In this document: in pieces, positions 33,719 through 40,873 of the stretch | Numbering within the stretch: position 1 is the first letter of the stretch | Layout: the number at the start of each line of letters is the position of its first letter | DNA from: Vampirovibrio sp. | Lineage (GTDB): Bacteria; Cyanobacteriota; Vampirovibrionia; Vampirovibrionales; Vampirovibrionaceae | Reading direction: 5' to 3' | Length of the DNA: 40,873 nt | Assembly (NCBI GenBank): GCA_021323475.1 | Contig: JAJQJM010000009.1 | Coordinates: forward strand, 1-40,873 | Notes under the pieces: generated by a model | Told to the model about the DNA's origin: nothing | The model's database searches: none | The model's input: the letters and a program-made list of their open reading frames with translations, nothing else | Position numbers and translations under genes: made by a program

Positions 33719-34090
33719 TCAGCAGGATCCGGCAGGAGGTTGCGGTTTGCCAGGCTGCCGGTTTACCCGGTTTGCAATAATGCGATGAGCCAAATCCCGA
33801 AGCTGCTGAGGCGAAATGTCATTCAACATGGACAATGATAGTTCACCGAAGGTTTTCTCGGGGTGTTCCACCATTAGCTTTGCCGCTTTCAGCTGTATGG
33901 GGCTTGCCTTTTCGCTTTTGTTTATGAACCGGAGCATCGAATGACCCTGATCCGATAACTGCAATGTATCCATTTCAACGGATTGGGGATTGCCAATATC
34001 TTCAATATGCTCACATTCAGCACCTTGAGTGTTTTTGAACGATTGTCTGCCAAATAGCGCTTTCATTGAAATGCCTGAAAATGACACCAT
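33719..34090 (-). CDS. Hypothetical small helical protein
   Basis: 123 aa from ATG 34090, which is preceded by GGGAGG five bases upstream (the track uses a GTG two codons earlier). The C-terminal half is helical (SPIQLKAAKLMVEHPEKTFG, DISPQQLRDLAHRIIANRV). No signal peptide, no known motif. Same strand as the 33326 gene and probably cotranscribed with it (46-bp gap). Not recognised. Confidence 0.5.
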   Translation of the reverse strand: MVSFSGISMKALFGRQSFKNTQGAECEHIEDIGNPQSVEMDTLQLSDQGHSMLRFINKSEKASPIQLKAAKLMVEHPEKTFGELSLSMLNDISPQQLRDLAHRIIANRVNRQPGKPQPPAGSC

Positions 34091-34516
34091 ATACACCTCC
34101 CACTTGATTTTGTCGTCAAACTTTAAACATCCGTTGACGCAGGCCGTTGTTTTCCCAATAACCTTGAAGTCAACCCAAGGTAAACCATGCGAGTTTTTAA
34201 TAACATATCTGAAACACGCCGGACGAAAACATGTTTACTCAACCAATTTCACATTAAGCAGCCGCATCCCCCAAACAAGAAACACCCAAATACCCACGCA
34301 CCTGCGCCTGAGACTTTAAATCGTTCCAGTAAACGGAGACATAAGCCAGGGTTCAAAATCAATATGCCTTTTAGGGTTACCCATTGAAATTGTCTCCAAA
34401 TCTACAAATAACAATTGAAATAAATACCGCTTGTGTTTCAAAAACCTCTTGTTTATGATGCACACAACTTTCGACTTTATATTTCATATCATTCAAGTAT
34501 TAGAGGTTTCATAGTA
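34091..34516. other. Divergent intergenic region
   Basis: About 430 bp between the 33719 gene and the 34517 gene. Two track ORFs here (34029-34319 and 34187-34387) look non-coding (His/Thr/Pro-rich). No hairpin, repeat or confident promoter was recognised. Confidence 0.5.
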
Positions 34517-35773
34517 ATGCTCTCCTTGTCCCCACGCCGGGTCAGCCCGGCTCCAAATCGTATTGGCACGTCTACACCCCAAAGCCAGCCCATGTTTAGC
34601 GGGAAACAAGGCGTTTCCATTAAACGCCTGATTCTTCCCACCTTGTTGGCAAGTAGCGGCGCCGCAGCGCTTGCCCTTCCCAATCAATCGAATGCGGTTG
34701 CCGAAAAGCCGGATACATTCTCACTCAGCACACGCCATTCCGCTGATGATTCTTTGGCGTTTCTCACCTCCTGCGATACCTTTCTGCCGGAACATTCCGA
34801 CGAACCGGAAGGCATTGAAAAACGGCGAGCCTCCAAACAGTCGATACAGGATATGCTGAAATGCCCACCATTTGCACCGACCGACGTTAACCTGTTCATG
34901 CCGCAGACATACAGCCAGGCGAGTGCACCCGCGCCGGCTCCTGCTAAACCCGTCAATGAGGGTCAACTCATCGATCAATTGGCCCAGCTTTGGAGCAGAC
35001 GAGGTAATGGCAACAGTAGTCAAGCAAAAAAAGAAGTAAAAGCGTTATTCAATAATGCCGCCTTTAAAGCCGCTGTTCCGGATGCGCGCCTGCGGGCCGC
35101 CATTCTGTCTCTGAAAAATACGCCTGCCGAAGATGCCGTGCGTGACGCGGCCCAAAAGCGGGTATTCAGCCAGGTGATTTTCCAGGATCTGCCGGCAGGC
35201 GTTATTGCAGGGGTCAATCCGAATGGCAAGAATAATAAACCGGAAATCCTTGTGAACAGTCGCTACCAGCACGAGGACTTCCGCCAGATTGCGCCAGCCC
35301 TTGCCCATGAATCGCTTCACCAGGACAGCATTGCCTCCGGTCGGGAAGAGCGGGTAAACCACTCCCTGGATACACTGGTTTATGCCCACATGATTCAGGA
35401 AGATCCTTCCCTGGCCAGCAGCAATACGGAATTAGCCAAAAAGCAAAATACCAAGTTGATGGCCCGTATCAACAGTCGCGACGCCAAGGGTAATTTGCGT
35501 CTGTTTAGCGCCAAATCCAACGTTTACCCGGGTGGCACTCCGTTGGCCAATTTCGCGGCCGCGTTTACCGCAACCGGAGGCGGCCCCATTACCGATAACA
35601 GCCCCGGTAATTCCGCGCTCAAACTCTTTGTGAAAGATACGACGGGCGTTAATGTCCGCCAGCCTAACTTTGATCAAGCGCTGGAAAACGTGATGGACCA
35701 AAATCAGAAGGCCCTCAAAGATCAGGATGTAATCGCCGTTGCCAAGGCCCTGAAGCTGAATACCAACTGTTAA
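34517..35773 (+). CDS. Predicted envelope protein with HExxH metallopeptidase-like motif
   Basis: 418 aa from ATG 34517 (AGAGG upstream); the track start at 34433 adds 28 residues without support. A disordered N-terminus (SPAPNRIGTSTPQSQPMFSG) precedes a hydrophobic helix (LILPTLLASSGAAALALP, about 37-54) that could be a late signal peptide. A Ser/Pro linker with a short Pro-Ala run follows. The folded domain from about residue 155 contains APALAHESLHQDSIASGREE; HESLH (His near 264) matches the HExxH zinc motif, with a downstream Glu as possible third ligand. Family not recognised, so protease activity is a guess. A terminator follows the stop codon. Confidence 0.55.
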   Translation: MLSLSPRRVSPAPNRIGTSTPQSQPMFSGKQGVSIKRLILPTLLASSGAAALALPNQSNAVAEKPDTFSLSTRHSADDSLAFLTSCDTFLPEHSDEPEGIEKRRASKQSIQDMLKCPPFAPTDVNLFMPQTYSQASAPAPAPAKPVNEGQLIDQLAQLWSRRGNGNSSQAKKEVKALFNNAAFKAAVPDARLRAAILSLKNTPAEDAVRDAAQKRVFSQVIFQDLPAGVIAGVNPNGKNNKPEILVNSRYQHEDFRQIAPALAHESLHQDSIASGREERVNHSLDTLVYAHMIQEDPSLASSNTELAKKQNTKLMARINSRDAKGNLRLFSAKSNVYPGGTPLANFAAAFTATGGGPITDNSPGNSALKLFVKDTTGVNVRQPNFDQALENVMDQNQKALKDQDVIAVAKALKLNTNC

Positions 35774-35787
35774 TTATCCAATACCTG

Positions 35788-35836
35788 CAAATCGCCTCAG
35801 CCTGAATGGTTGGGGCGATTTGTAGCCGGGTTTTTG
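35788..35836 (+). terminator. Intrinsic terminator after the HExxH gene
   Basis: CAAATCGCC (35788-35796) pairs with GGCGATTTG (35814-35822), nine base pairs. A five-T run follows after TAGCCGGG. Confidence 0.55.
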
Positions 35837-35854
35837 ATAAGCAGCCTCAGACAC

Positions 35855-36994
35855 CTACACACTCAACCCGGCTCGATAACTCCGTTGAGTAAACCGTTCC
35901 AGCCGACTCAAGGCTTCCGGCATACTGGCTTTACCGTAGCTAACCCGCAAGTGTGTGTCCGGCAAACCGTATAAATGGCTTGGCAGCACCAATACCCCCT
36001 CCGATTCCAGCAACTGCTGGGTGAATTGTTCAGCGGGCAGGTTAGTCTTCAGTTCTGGAAATCCAAGACAGCCACCTTGCGGTTCTTGCCAATGGAAGAG
36101 TTTGCTATACCGCTCAAAAAAACGGGTCATTTCGTGTAAATTCCGCCGCATCAGGTCCATGCCAAGCGGCACAATGGCATCTTGAGCCCGTAAGGCCATC
36201 AGGGCCAAAAGTTCGCTGGCGCTGTTCGGACAAATGCTCAGGTAATGTTTTTTGCCGATGGCCGCACGAATTACCTCCGGCTCTCTGGCGGCAGCCCAGC
36301 CGATTCGCAAGCCCGGCAAGCCATACAATTTGGAAAAACTACCGATACTGATGCCGCGTTCGTACACATCCACCAAGGCAGGTAAACGATCGGCCGGATT
36401 CACCTCCATGCCCCGGTAGACTTCATCCGAAAAGAGATAAATATTCCGGCTCCTGGCCAATTCAACCAAATCCAGCAGGATGGCGCGCTCCGGAATCGTC
36501 CCGGTGGGATTATTTGGGAAATTAATGACGATCAGTCGGGTATTGGGGCGTAACGCCGCCTCTATGACCTCCAAGTTCAACGTCCATCCGTTTGCGGCAT
36601 CTAGGGACACGCGAGTGGTTTCACACAGACTGGCTGGAATGCTCTCCAGCGACTGATAACAGGGCACAACCACCACCGCATGATCCGTGGGCCTTAACAA
36701 CCCTTGCAAGGTACAGATAATAGCTTCGGCCGCGCCTGCAAACACACAGACCTGCTCTGCGGAAACTGTTTCGTACTGCCCGGCGATTTCTTCCCGCAAC
36801 GGCAAAAAGCCCTGCGGTTGACTATATTCCAATACCAAGCCCTGCCATAACGCCAGAGTTTCCGCATCAGCCAGCGACAACAGCCGCCCCAACCCCACGG
36901 TTTCCAAGCCGGAGGCGCACAGTGAAACCGTCGCCCTTGCTTCATGGCGCAACAGGTAATCTTCCAGCTCAAAGACGGGCAGCAATGGTATCAA
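35855..36994 (-). CDS. PLP-dependent aminotransferase, class I/II fold type I
   Basis: 379 aa, cytosolic. Fold type I landmarks: YSQPQGFLPLREEIAGQYE, the cofactor-binding VFAGAAEAIICTLQGLL, NFPNNPTGTIP, the Asp of YLFSDEVYRGME, the Schiff-base Lys in SIGSFSKLYGLPGLRIGW, and the carboxylate-binding Arg in HLRVSYGK. All key residues are present. The substrate cannot be assigned; the family includes amino-acid transaminases and enzymes such as capreomycidine-synthase-like proteins. It lies about 90 bp downstream of the osmoprotectant ABC operon on the same strand and may share its transcript. Confidence 0.85.
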   Translation of the reverse strand: MIPLLPVFELEDYLLRHEARATVSLCASGLETVGLGRLLSLADAETLALWQGLVLEYSQPQGFLPLREEIAGQYETVSAEQVCVFAGAAEAIICTLQGLLRPTDHAVVVVPCYQSLESIPASLCETTRVSLDAANGWTLNLEVIEAALRPNTRLIVINFPNNPTGTIPERAILLDLVELARSRNIYLFSDEVYRGMEVNPADRLPALVDVYERGISIGSFSKLYGLPGLRIGWAAAREPEVIRAAIGKKHYLSICPNSASELLALMALRAQDAIVPLGMDLMRRNLHEMTRFFERYSKLFHWQEPQGGCLGFPELKTNLPAEQFTQQLLESEGVLVLPSHLYGLPDTHLRVSYGKASMPEALSRLERFTQRSYRAGLSV

Positions 36995-37086
36995 CCTCTT
37001 TTTGGGTCTTCAGTGACCTCCCCGGAGAGGGCAGCAAGGCTTCATGGTAGCACAGCCATTCTCATCATCGCCGTCAGGTTTCGGTA

Positions 37087-37728
37087 CTAAAACTCCGGAG
37101 CCAGCCCTTTGGCAATTTGAGCCGATTCCTGCTCCACGGTTCTCAACAGAAAGTCGAACAACAGGGCCAATCCGGAAATTAAGACCGCTCCCACCAGGAT
37201 TTTAGAGGGATTATTCTGGGAAAGCCCTTCAAAAATCAGGGCTCCCAGGCCACCCGCGTTAATCCAGGCGGCCACCGTTGCGGTGCTGAGGGTACTTAAC
37301 GTGGCGTTGCGAAGACCACTCACCCAAGTCGGCATTGCCATTGGCGCTTCCAGCATCCTAAATATCTGCCACGAGGTCAGTCCCAGACCTCGCGCGGCCT
37401 CCAGAGAGGCAGGATCAATGGAGCGCAGGCCAAGTAGCACATTTCGCAGCAATATAAATTGGGCGTAAATCACCAGCGCCACAATGGCCGAACCCTTGCC
37501 CAGACCAAGCACCGGCACCAACACGGCCAGCATGGCCAGACTAGGCACTGTATAAAGCATGCCCAATGCCGTGAGGGATAAATCCGCCAGCCACTTGCAA
37601 CGGGCTAGCAGGAGCCCGGCCGGAAAGGCGATGACGCTGCCAATCGTCAGGGCTATCAAGCAAAGGTCGATATGCTCAACCAGGGCTCTCAGCACAGAAG
37701 AAAGCGGAAACGGAAACCAGTCTGTCAT
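37087..37728 (-). CDS. Osmoprotectant/betaine ABC transporter permease (OpuCB/D or YehW/Y-like)
   Basis: 213 aa with about five to six membrane helices (LCLIALTIGSVIAFPAGLLL onward). The inner-membrane ABC coupling loop reads EAARGLGLTSWQIFRMLEAPMAMP, the EAA motif of ProW/OpuC permeases. The start overlaps the ATPase stop by 4 nt (ATGA), so the genes are coupled. Last of the four transporter genes. Imports quaternary-amine osmolytes such as glycine betaine, carnitine or choline; the exact substrate is not determinable here. Confidence 0.88.
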   Translation of the reverse strand: MTDWFPFPLSSVLRALVEHIDLCLIALTIGSVIAFPAGLLLARCKWLADLSLTALGMLYTVPSLAMLAVLVPVLGLGKGSAIVALVIYAQFILLRNVLLGLRSIDPASLEAARGLGLTSWQIFRMLEAPMAMPTWVSGLRNATLSTLSTATVAAWINAGGLGALIFEGLSQNNPSKILVGAVLISGLALLFDFLLRTVEQESAQIAKGLAPEF

Positions 37729-38732
37729 CGCCTTGCGCCCGTTATGGCAGGCTCCGTGAGTATGCCTGACATGCAGAGCCGGGCCTGTTTTTTCAAGCTG
37801 GCCAAAGTCAGTAGCCCCATGCGCTCCTGTCGATCATTTTCCACGTATATATAATCTTCCGGCGCTTGCAGCAGACATTTCAGCGCCTCATTCAGAGTCT
37901 GGGTATCCCGCACCACCGGAACCAACGCCCCATTTCCGGTAACGTCACCGGCAACGCTCACCAGCGCACCGGCTTGCATCAACGAAAACTGCCGGTACAA
38001 ATTATCCGTTTCCAACAGGCGGGCCACGAATTGGTTCGCCGGGTTCAGCAAAATATTCATAGGCGTGTCATACTGCTGAATCCGGCCTTCATTCATAATA
38101 ATGACCCGATTCCCCAGTTTCAGCGCTTCCTGAACATCATGGGTCACAAACACCACGGTTTTTCGCAAACGATTTTGAATGTCGATTAATTCATCCTGCA
38201 GCTTTTCCCGGATAATCACATCCAGCGCGCCAAACGGCTCATCCATCAATAGAATTCCCGGATCCCCCGCCAAAGCGCGAGCCAGGCCCACCCGTTGCTG
38301 TTGCCCACCCGAAAGCTGCCGGGGATAACGCTGCCGGAACTGGGCAGGTTCCAGGCCAACCAAATTTAACAATTCATCAACGCGGTTATTAATTTTCGCC
38401 TTGGGCCATTTCAGGATTTCCGGGACAATGGCAATATTCCGGGCGATGGTTAAATGCTGAAACAGGCCGACATGCTGGATGACATAGCCTATTTTCCGGC
38501 GCAGCTCGATTTCGGAAACGGTGGAAATATCCTCTCCGTTGACGCGAATGATACCGGAATCCGGCTTGCATAACCGATTAATCAGCTTCAGCAGGGTGGT
38601 TTTACCGCTACCCGATGTGCCTAATACCGTTACAAAACTACCATCCTCAATGGACAGGCTGGTCGTCTCCAAAGCCGGCCCCATCGTTCCTGCGAACGTT
38701 TTTTGCACCTCTTCAAACACGATTGTATTCAT
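37725..38732 (-). CDS. Osmoprotectant ABC transporter ATP-binding protein (ProV/OpuCA-like)
   Basis: 335 aa. Walker A LGTSGSGKTTLLKLI, Q-loop YVIQHVGLFQ, signature LSGGQQQRVGLARAL, Walker B ILLMDEPFGALD and switch His in VFVTHDVQEALKLG are all present. The C-terminal roughly 80 residues (TLNEALKCLLQAPEDYIYVE, RMGLLTLASLKKQ) form one CBS-like module. OpuCA/ProV usually carry two CBS modules that sense ionic strength, so this one seems shortened. 4-nt overlaps with both neighbours show tight translational coupling. Confidence 0.92.
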   Translation of the reverse strand: MNTIVFEEVQKTFAGTMGPALETTSLSIEDGSFVTVLGTSGSGKTTLLKLINRLCKPDSGIIRVNGEDISTVSEIELRRKIGYVIQHVGLFQHLTIARNIAIVPEILKWPKAKINNRVDELLNLVGLEPAQFRQRYPRQLSGGQQQRVGLARALAGDPGILLMDEPFGALDVIIREKLQDELIDIQNRLRKTVVFVTHDVQEALKLGNRVIIMNEGRIQQYDTPMNILLNPANQFVARLLETDNLYRQFSLMQAGALVSVAGDVTGNGALVPVVRDTQTLNEALKCLLQAPEDYIYVENDRQERMGLLTLASLKKQARLCMSGILTEPAITGARR

Positions 38733-39634
38733 GGAATCGTCGCCAAATATTGCCGGACGACCTGGCGGTAATCCCGCTTCTGCTGATCGACCTGGTAATT
38801 GAGCCGTTGCAGCGTGTTTGTTTCAAGCGTGGCAGAAATTTGATTTAAAATGGCAGCCATCTCGGGATGCTCGTTCAGCGCCTCCTGCCGAACCACCGGC
38901 GCCACGTGATAATCCGGCCAGAACTGCCGGTCATCCCTCAGCAATAAAAAATCAGGCTCACTCAATGCGCCATCGGTGGTAAAGGCGACCGTCACGTCCA
39001 CATCTCCCCGTCGCAAAATCCGATATTTCAAACCATTATCATACAGGGCAGTCGATTTAAAACGAAACCCGCCGTACGCATGTTGTAAACCTTTCAGGCC
39101 ATCCGGCCGCTCCTCGAATTCCGCAATACTGCCCAGCCTCAATTGACCAGCCCGCTTTGCCAACCCGGATAAATCCGAGATATGCAACTGCCTGGCAAGC
39201 GATTGCCGCATGACCAACCCTTGGGAGTTGTTGGCCTTCGAGGGGGTTAACCAGGCCAAATGCCACTGCCGGGCATATTCGGAAGACAACAGTTGATATG
39301 CATCATGCTCATTTTTAGGGGGCGCCACATGCAGCACGTCAATCAGGCCAGTGCCGGTGTACTCCGGATACAAGTCGATTTCCCCGGCCTTCACCGCTTC
39401 GTGGGCGATTAATGTGCCTCCCAGGTTGAAGCGCCGATGCACAAGGTAGCCTTTGCGCTCCAAGGTTTGGGCATATAATTCGCCAATCAGGATTGATTCC
39501 GTAAAGTTTTTGCTGCCGATACTGATGCCCGCCTGCTGGCGATGCGGCCATAGCTTTAAACGCACACCGAGATACACGGCCAATAGCAGCAATACCAGGC
39601 TTAGCGCCTTGCGGTGGCGAAAAAAGCTCAACAT
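38729..39634 (-). CDS. Osmoprotectant ABC transporter substrate-binding protein (OsmF/OpuCC-like)
   Basis: 301 aa. The N-terminal hydrophobic segment ALSLVLLLLAVYLGVRL is an uncleaved anchor or signal. The binding fold begins with ISIGSKNFTESILIGELYAQ, then NLGGTLIAHEAVKAGEIDLYPEYTGTG, hallmark text of the glycine betaine/choline-binding (OpuAC) family. No lipobox Cys is seen. It overlaps the permease gene upstream by 7 nt and the ATPase gene by 4 nt. Confidence 0.9.
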   Translation of the reverse strand: MLSFFRHRKALSLVLLLLAVYLGVRLKLWPHRQQAGISIGSKNFTESILIGELYAQTLERKGYLVHRRFNLGGTLIAHEAVKAGEIDLYPEYTGTGLIDVLHVAPPKNEHDAYQLLSSEYARQWHLAWLTPSKANNSQGLVMRQSLARQLHISDLSGLAKRAGQLRLGSIAEFEERPDGLKGLQHAYGGFRFKSTALYDNGLKYRILRRGDVDVTVAFTTDGALSEPDFLLLRDDRQFWPDYHVAPVVRQEALNEHPEMAAILNQISATLETNTLQRLNYQVDQQKRDYRQVVRQYLATIP

Positions 39635-40281
39635 GCCTGATACCGGGTTACCTGCCGGATGAGTTCGTTAAAGCCGAATTCCACCAGCAGAGCCAACAGG
39701 GCAACCGGCAACGCGCCCGCCAGCACCAGCGGAAAATTATACGTGCTGAGCCCTTTGACGATAAGCGTTCCCAGACCACCGCCACCAATGAATGCAGCCA
39801 GCGTGGCCCCAGCGATAATTTCCACCCCGGCAATCCGCAGCCCGGTCAGGATATAAGGCAAGGCCAGCGGTAGCTCCACCCGGCTGAATACCTGCCAGGC
39901 ATCCAGTCCAAGCGCCTGAGCGCTTTCCAGCACCGGCGCGTCCACTTGCCGAAAACCGGCCAGCGCATTCAGCATAACCGATGGCAAGGCCAGCAGGCAT
40001 AATGCCACTATCGTTGGAATCGCGCCGGTTCCCAGCACCGGGATCATAAAGGCAATCAAGGCCAGCCCTGGAATAACTCGCAAGGTGTTAAACACCGGCG
40101 GCACAATCCGGCCGATTCGCGCGGAACGAAAACTGCCATACCCCAGCAGTAAGCCCATCAGCGCCGCAATGCACCAGGCAGCAACCGTCAAACCCAAATG
40201 AGTCGCCATCGCCTCCCGGAGAAGCAGCCTGTGGCTCGCCACCTCCTGTATGATCAACGTTATCCACTCCGTATTCAGCAT
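39628..40281 (-). CDS. Osmoprotectant ABC transporter permease, first gene of the operon
   Basis: 217 aa with about five to six membrane helices and the EAA loop ESAQALGLDAWQVFSRVELPLALP. Close in layout to the 37087 permease, so the importer has a heterodimeric membrane core. Operon order in transcription is permease, binding protein, ATPase, permease, the composition of OpuC and YehZYXW systems. No osmotic-control promoter could be recognised in the 81-bp gap upstream. Confidence 0.9.
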   Translation of the reverse strand: MLNTEWITLIIQEVASHRLLLREAMATHLGLTVAAWCIAALMGLLLGYGSFRSARIGRIVPPVFNTLRVIPGLALIAFMIPVLGTGAIPTIVALCLLALPSVMLNALAGFRQVDAPVLESAQALGLDAWQVFSRVELPLALPYILTGLRIAGVEIIAGATLAAFIGGGGLGTLIVKGLSTYNFPLVLAGALPVALLALLVEFGFNELIRQVTRYQAC

Positions 40282-40362
40282 TCCTCGTTTCCGGTTTGGC
40301 TCTTGAAAGCGCTGGCATAGAGCTGAGCTGTTACTTTAACCCCATCCATCCCAAATTGCTAC

Positions 40363-40851
40363 TCAACCATTGGTTAATAGTCGGTTCTGAGGCATGGCGG
40401 AAACCCATTGCGCTTCTGTTTTGATGACACCCTGGCTGTATACGGGGAGCGTACTCCTCAAACTTGGCTGAGCTTGCCAGGCGTTAAAACCAGCCAACTG
40501 GGTTTGTGGCTTACTAGCGGGTTCCGCTTGCCCTGCGGGACGAAACCATTTTGACAACCGAACCGAACCAATTCCGGCATACAGAATATTCACCGCCAAC
40601 GCCACGGTAAACGGAATCAATTCGCGGCTTCCGTCACCCAGCCGGGGGAAATGGTGCATCATGCGTTTTCCGGCAAAATATGTTCCCAAAAACAACAAAG
40701 CGCCCAACGTGTAAGTGGAGGCATCCCGCACGAACAGCTCTTTCCGCTGCGCCTTATCATCCTGAAAATAGCGCAGCGTGGGAATACCGATTGCTGGCGC
40801 CACCCAGGTCAGGGCATCCCTTGTAAACTGGACTTTGTTACTGATGATCAT
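40363..40851 (-). CDS. Small membrane protein of unknown function
   Basis: 162 aa from ATG 40851. Two to three hydrophobic segments (ALTWVAPAIGIPTLRYF, YTLGALLFLGTYFAGKRM, ELIPFTVALAVNILYAGIGS) with charged loops, and a Gln/Pro-rich disordered tail (PASKPQTQLAGFNAWQAQPS). The segment ELFVRDASTYTLGA is reminiscent of a membrane-protein family I associate with Melainabacteria-like genomes, which I cannot verify here. Same strand as the ABC operon, separated by 81 bp. Confidence 0.6.
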   Translation of the reverse strand: MIISNKVQFTRDALTWVAPAIGIPTLRYFQDDKAQRKELFVRDASTYTLGALLFLGTYFAGKRMMHHFPRLGDGSRELIPFTVALAVNILYAGIGSVRLSKWFRPAGQAEPASKPQTQLAGFNAWQAQPSLRSTLPVYSQGVIKTEAQWVSAMPQNRLLTNG

Positions 40852-40873
40852 GGACAGAATCGGAACCTCGACG

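Noticed and set aside
34029-34387. Plus-strand ORFs in the 34-kb intergenic region
   Set aside because: Partly antisense to the 33719 gene, His/Pro/Thr-rich, no ribosome binding site.

Overview
The window reads as part of a Gram-negative (diderm) bacterial chromosome. It carries a chaperone-usher pilus locus with an outer-membrane usher, type IV-like and Flp-like prepilins, and an OpuC/Yeh-type osmoprotectant ABC importer. The lineage cannot be fixed from sequence alone. Several proteins at the right end, such as the FxG-containing N-terminus of the 34517 gene and the DALTWVAPAIG-type membrane protein at 40363, remind me of the non-photosynthetic cyanobacterial relatives (Vampirovibrionia/Melainabacteria). 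That is a low-confidence impression from memory, not a search result.

Left part (1-21191) looks like an accessory or defence island. It begins with the 3' end of a probable Rhs/polymorphic toxin gene, a coupled putative immunity gene and an orphan Rhs core fragment. The Rhs fragment runs into a type II-C CRISPR array of 42 identical 36-bp repeats with about 30-bp spacers, plus one degenerate repeat at the rhs end. A convergent cas9-cas1-cas2 operon follows on the minus strand. A tracrRNA with a clear anti-repeat, its own promoter and an intrinsic terminator is divergent from cas9. Next come a two-gene minus-strand nuclease/helicase module (HsdR-N-like nuclease and a 1704-aa DUF4011-type SF1 helicase with a Vsr-like nuclease tail) and a divergent plus-strand module (PIN-GNAT-EVE-like fusion, ASCH protein, frameshifted membrane protein). 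The island ends with an orphan integrase N-terminal domain and a complete tyrosine recombinase next to a tRNA-Val(CAC) gene, the classic edge of a tRNA-integrated element.

Middle part (21382-33273) is surface appendage territory. Two minor prepilin-like genes have unusual C-terminal domains (beta-propeller-like and malectin-like). A locus with a (Pro-Ala)n-encoding repeat follows. Then comes a chaperone-usher cluster: Gly-rich secreted protein, PapD-like chaperone, two-domain pilin/adhesin, small secreted protein and single-domain major pilin on the minus strand, with the usher divergent on the plus strand. An Flp-type pilin with a long C-terminal extension follows the usher.

Right part (33326-40873) has three hypothetical or secreted proteins (one with an HExxH motif), a PLP aminotransferase, a tightly overlapping four-gene osmoprotectant ABC transporter operon, and a small membrane protein. 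The most interesting parts are the complete II-C CRISPR system with its reversed polarity and very short leader, the PIN-GNAT-EVE/ASCH pair, and the minor prepilins fused to sugar-binding-like and propeller-like domains.
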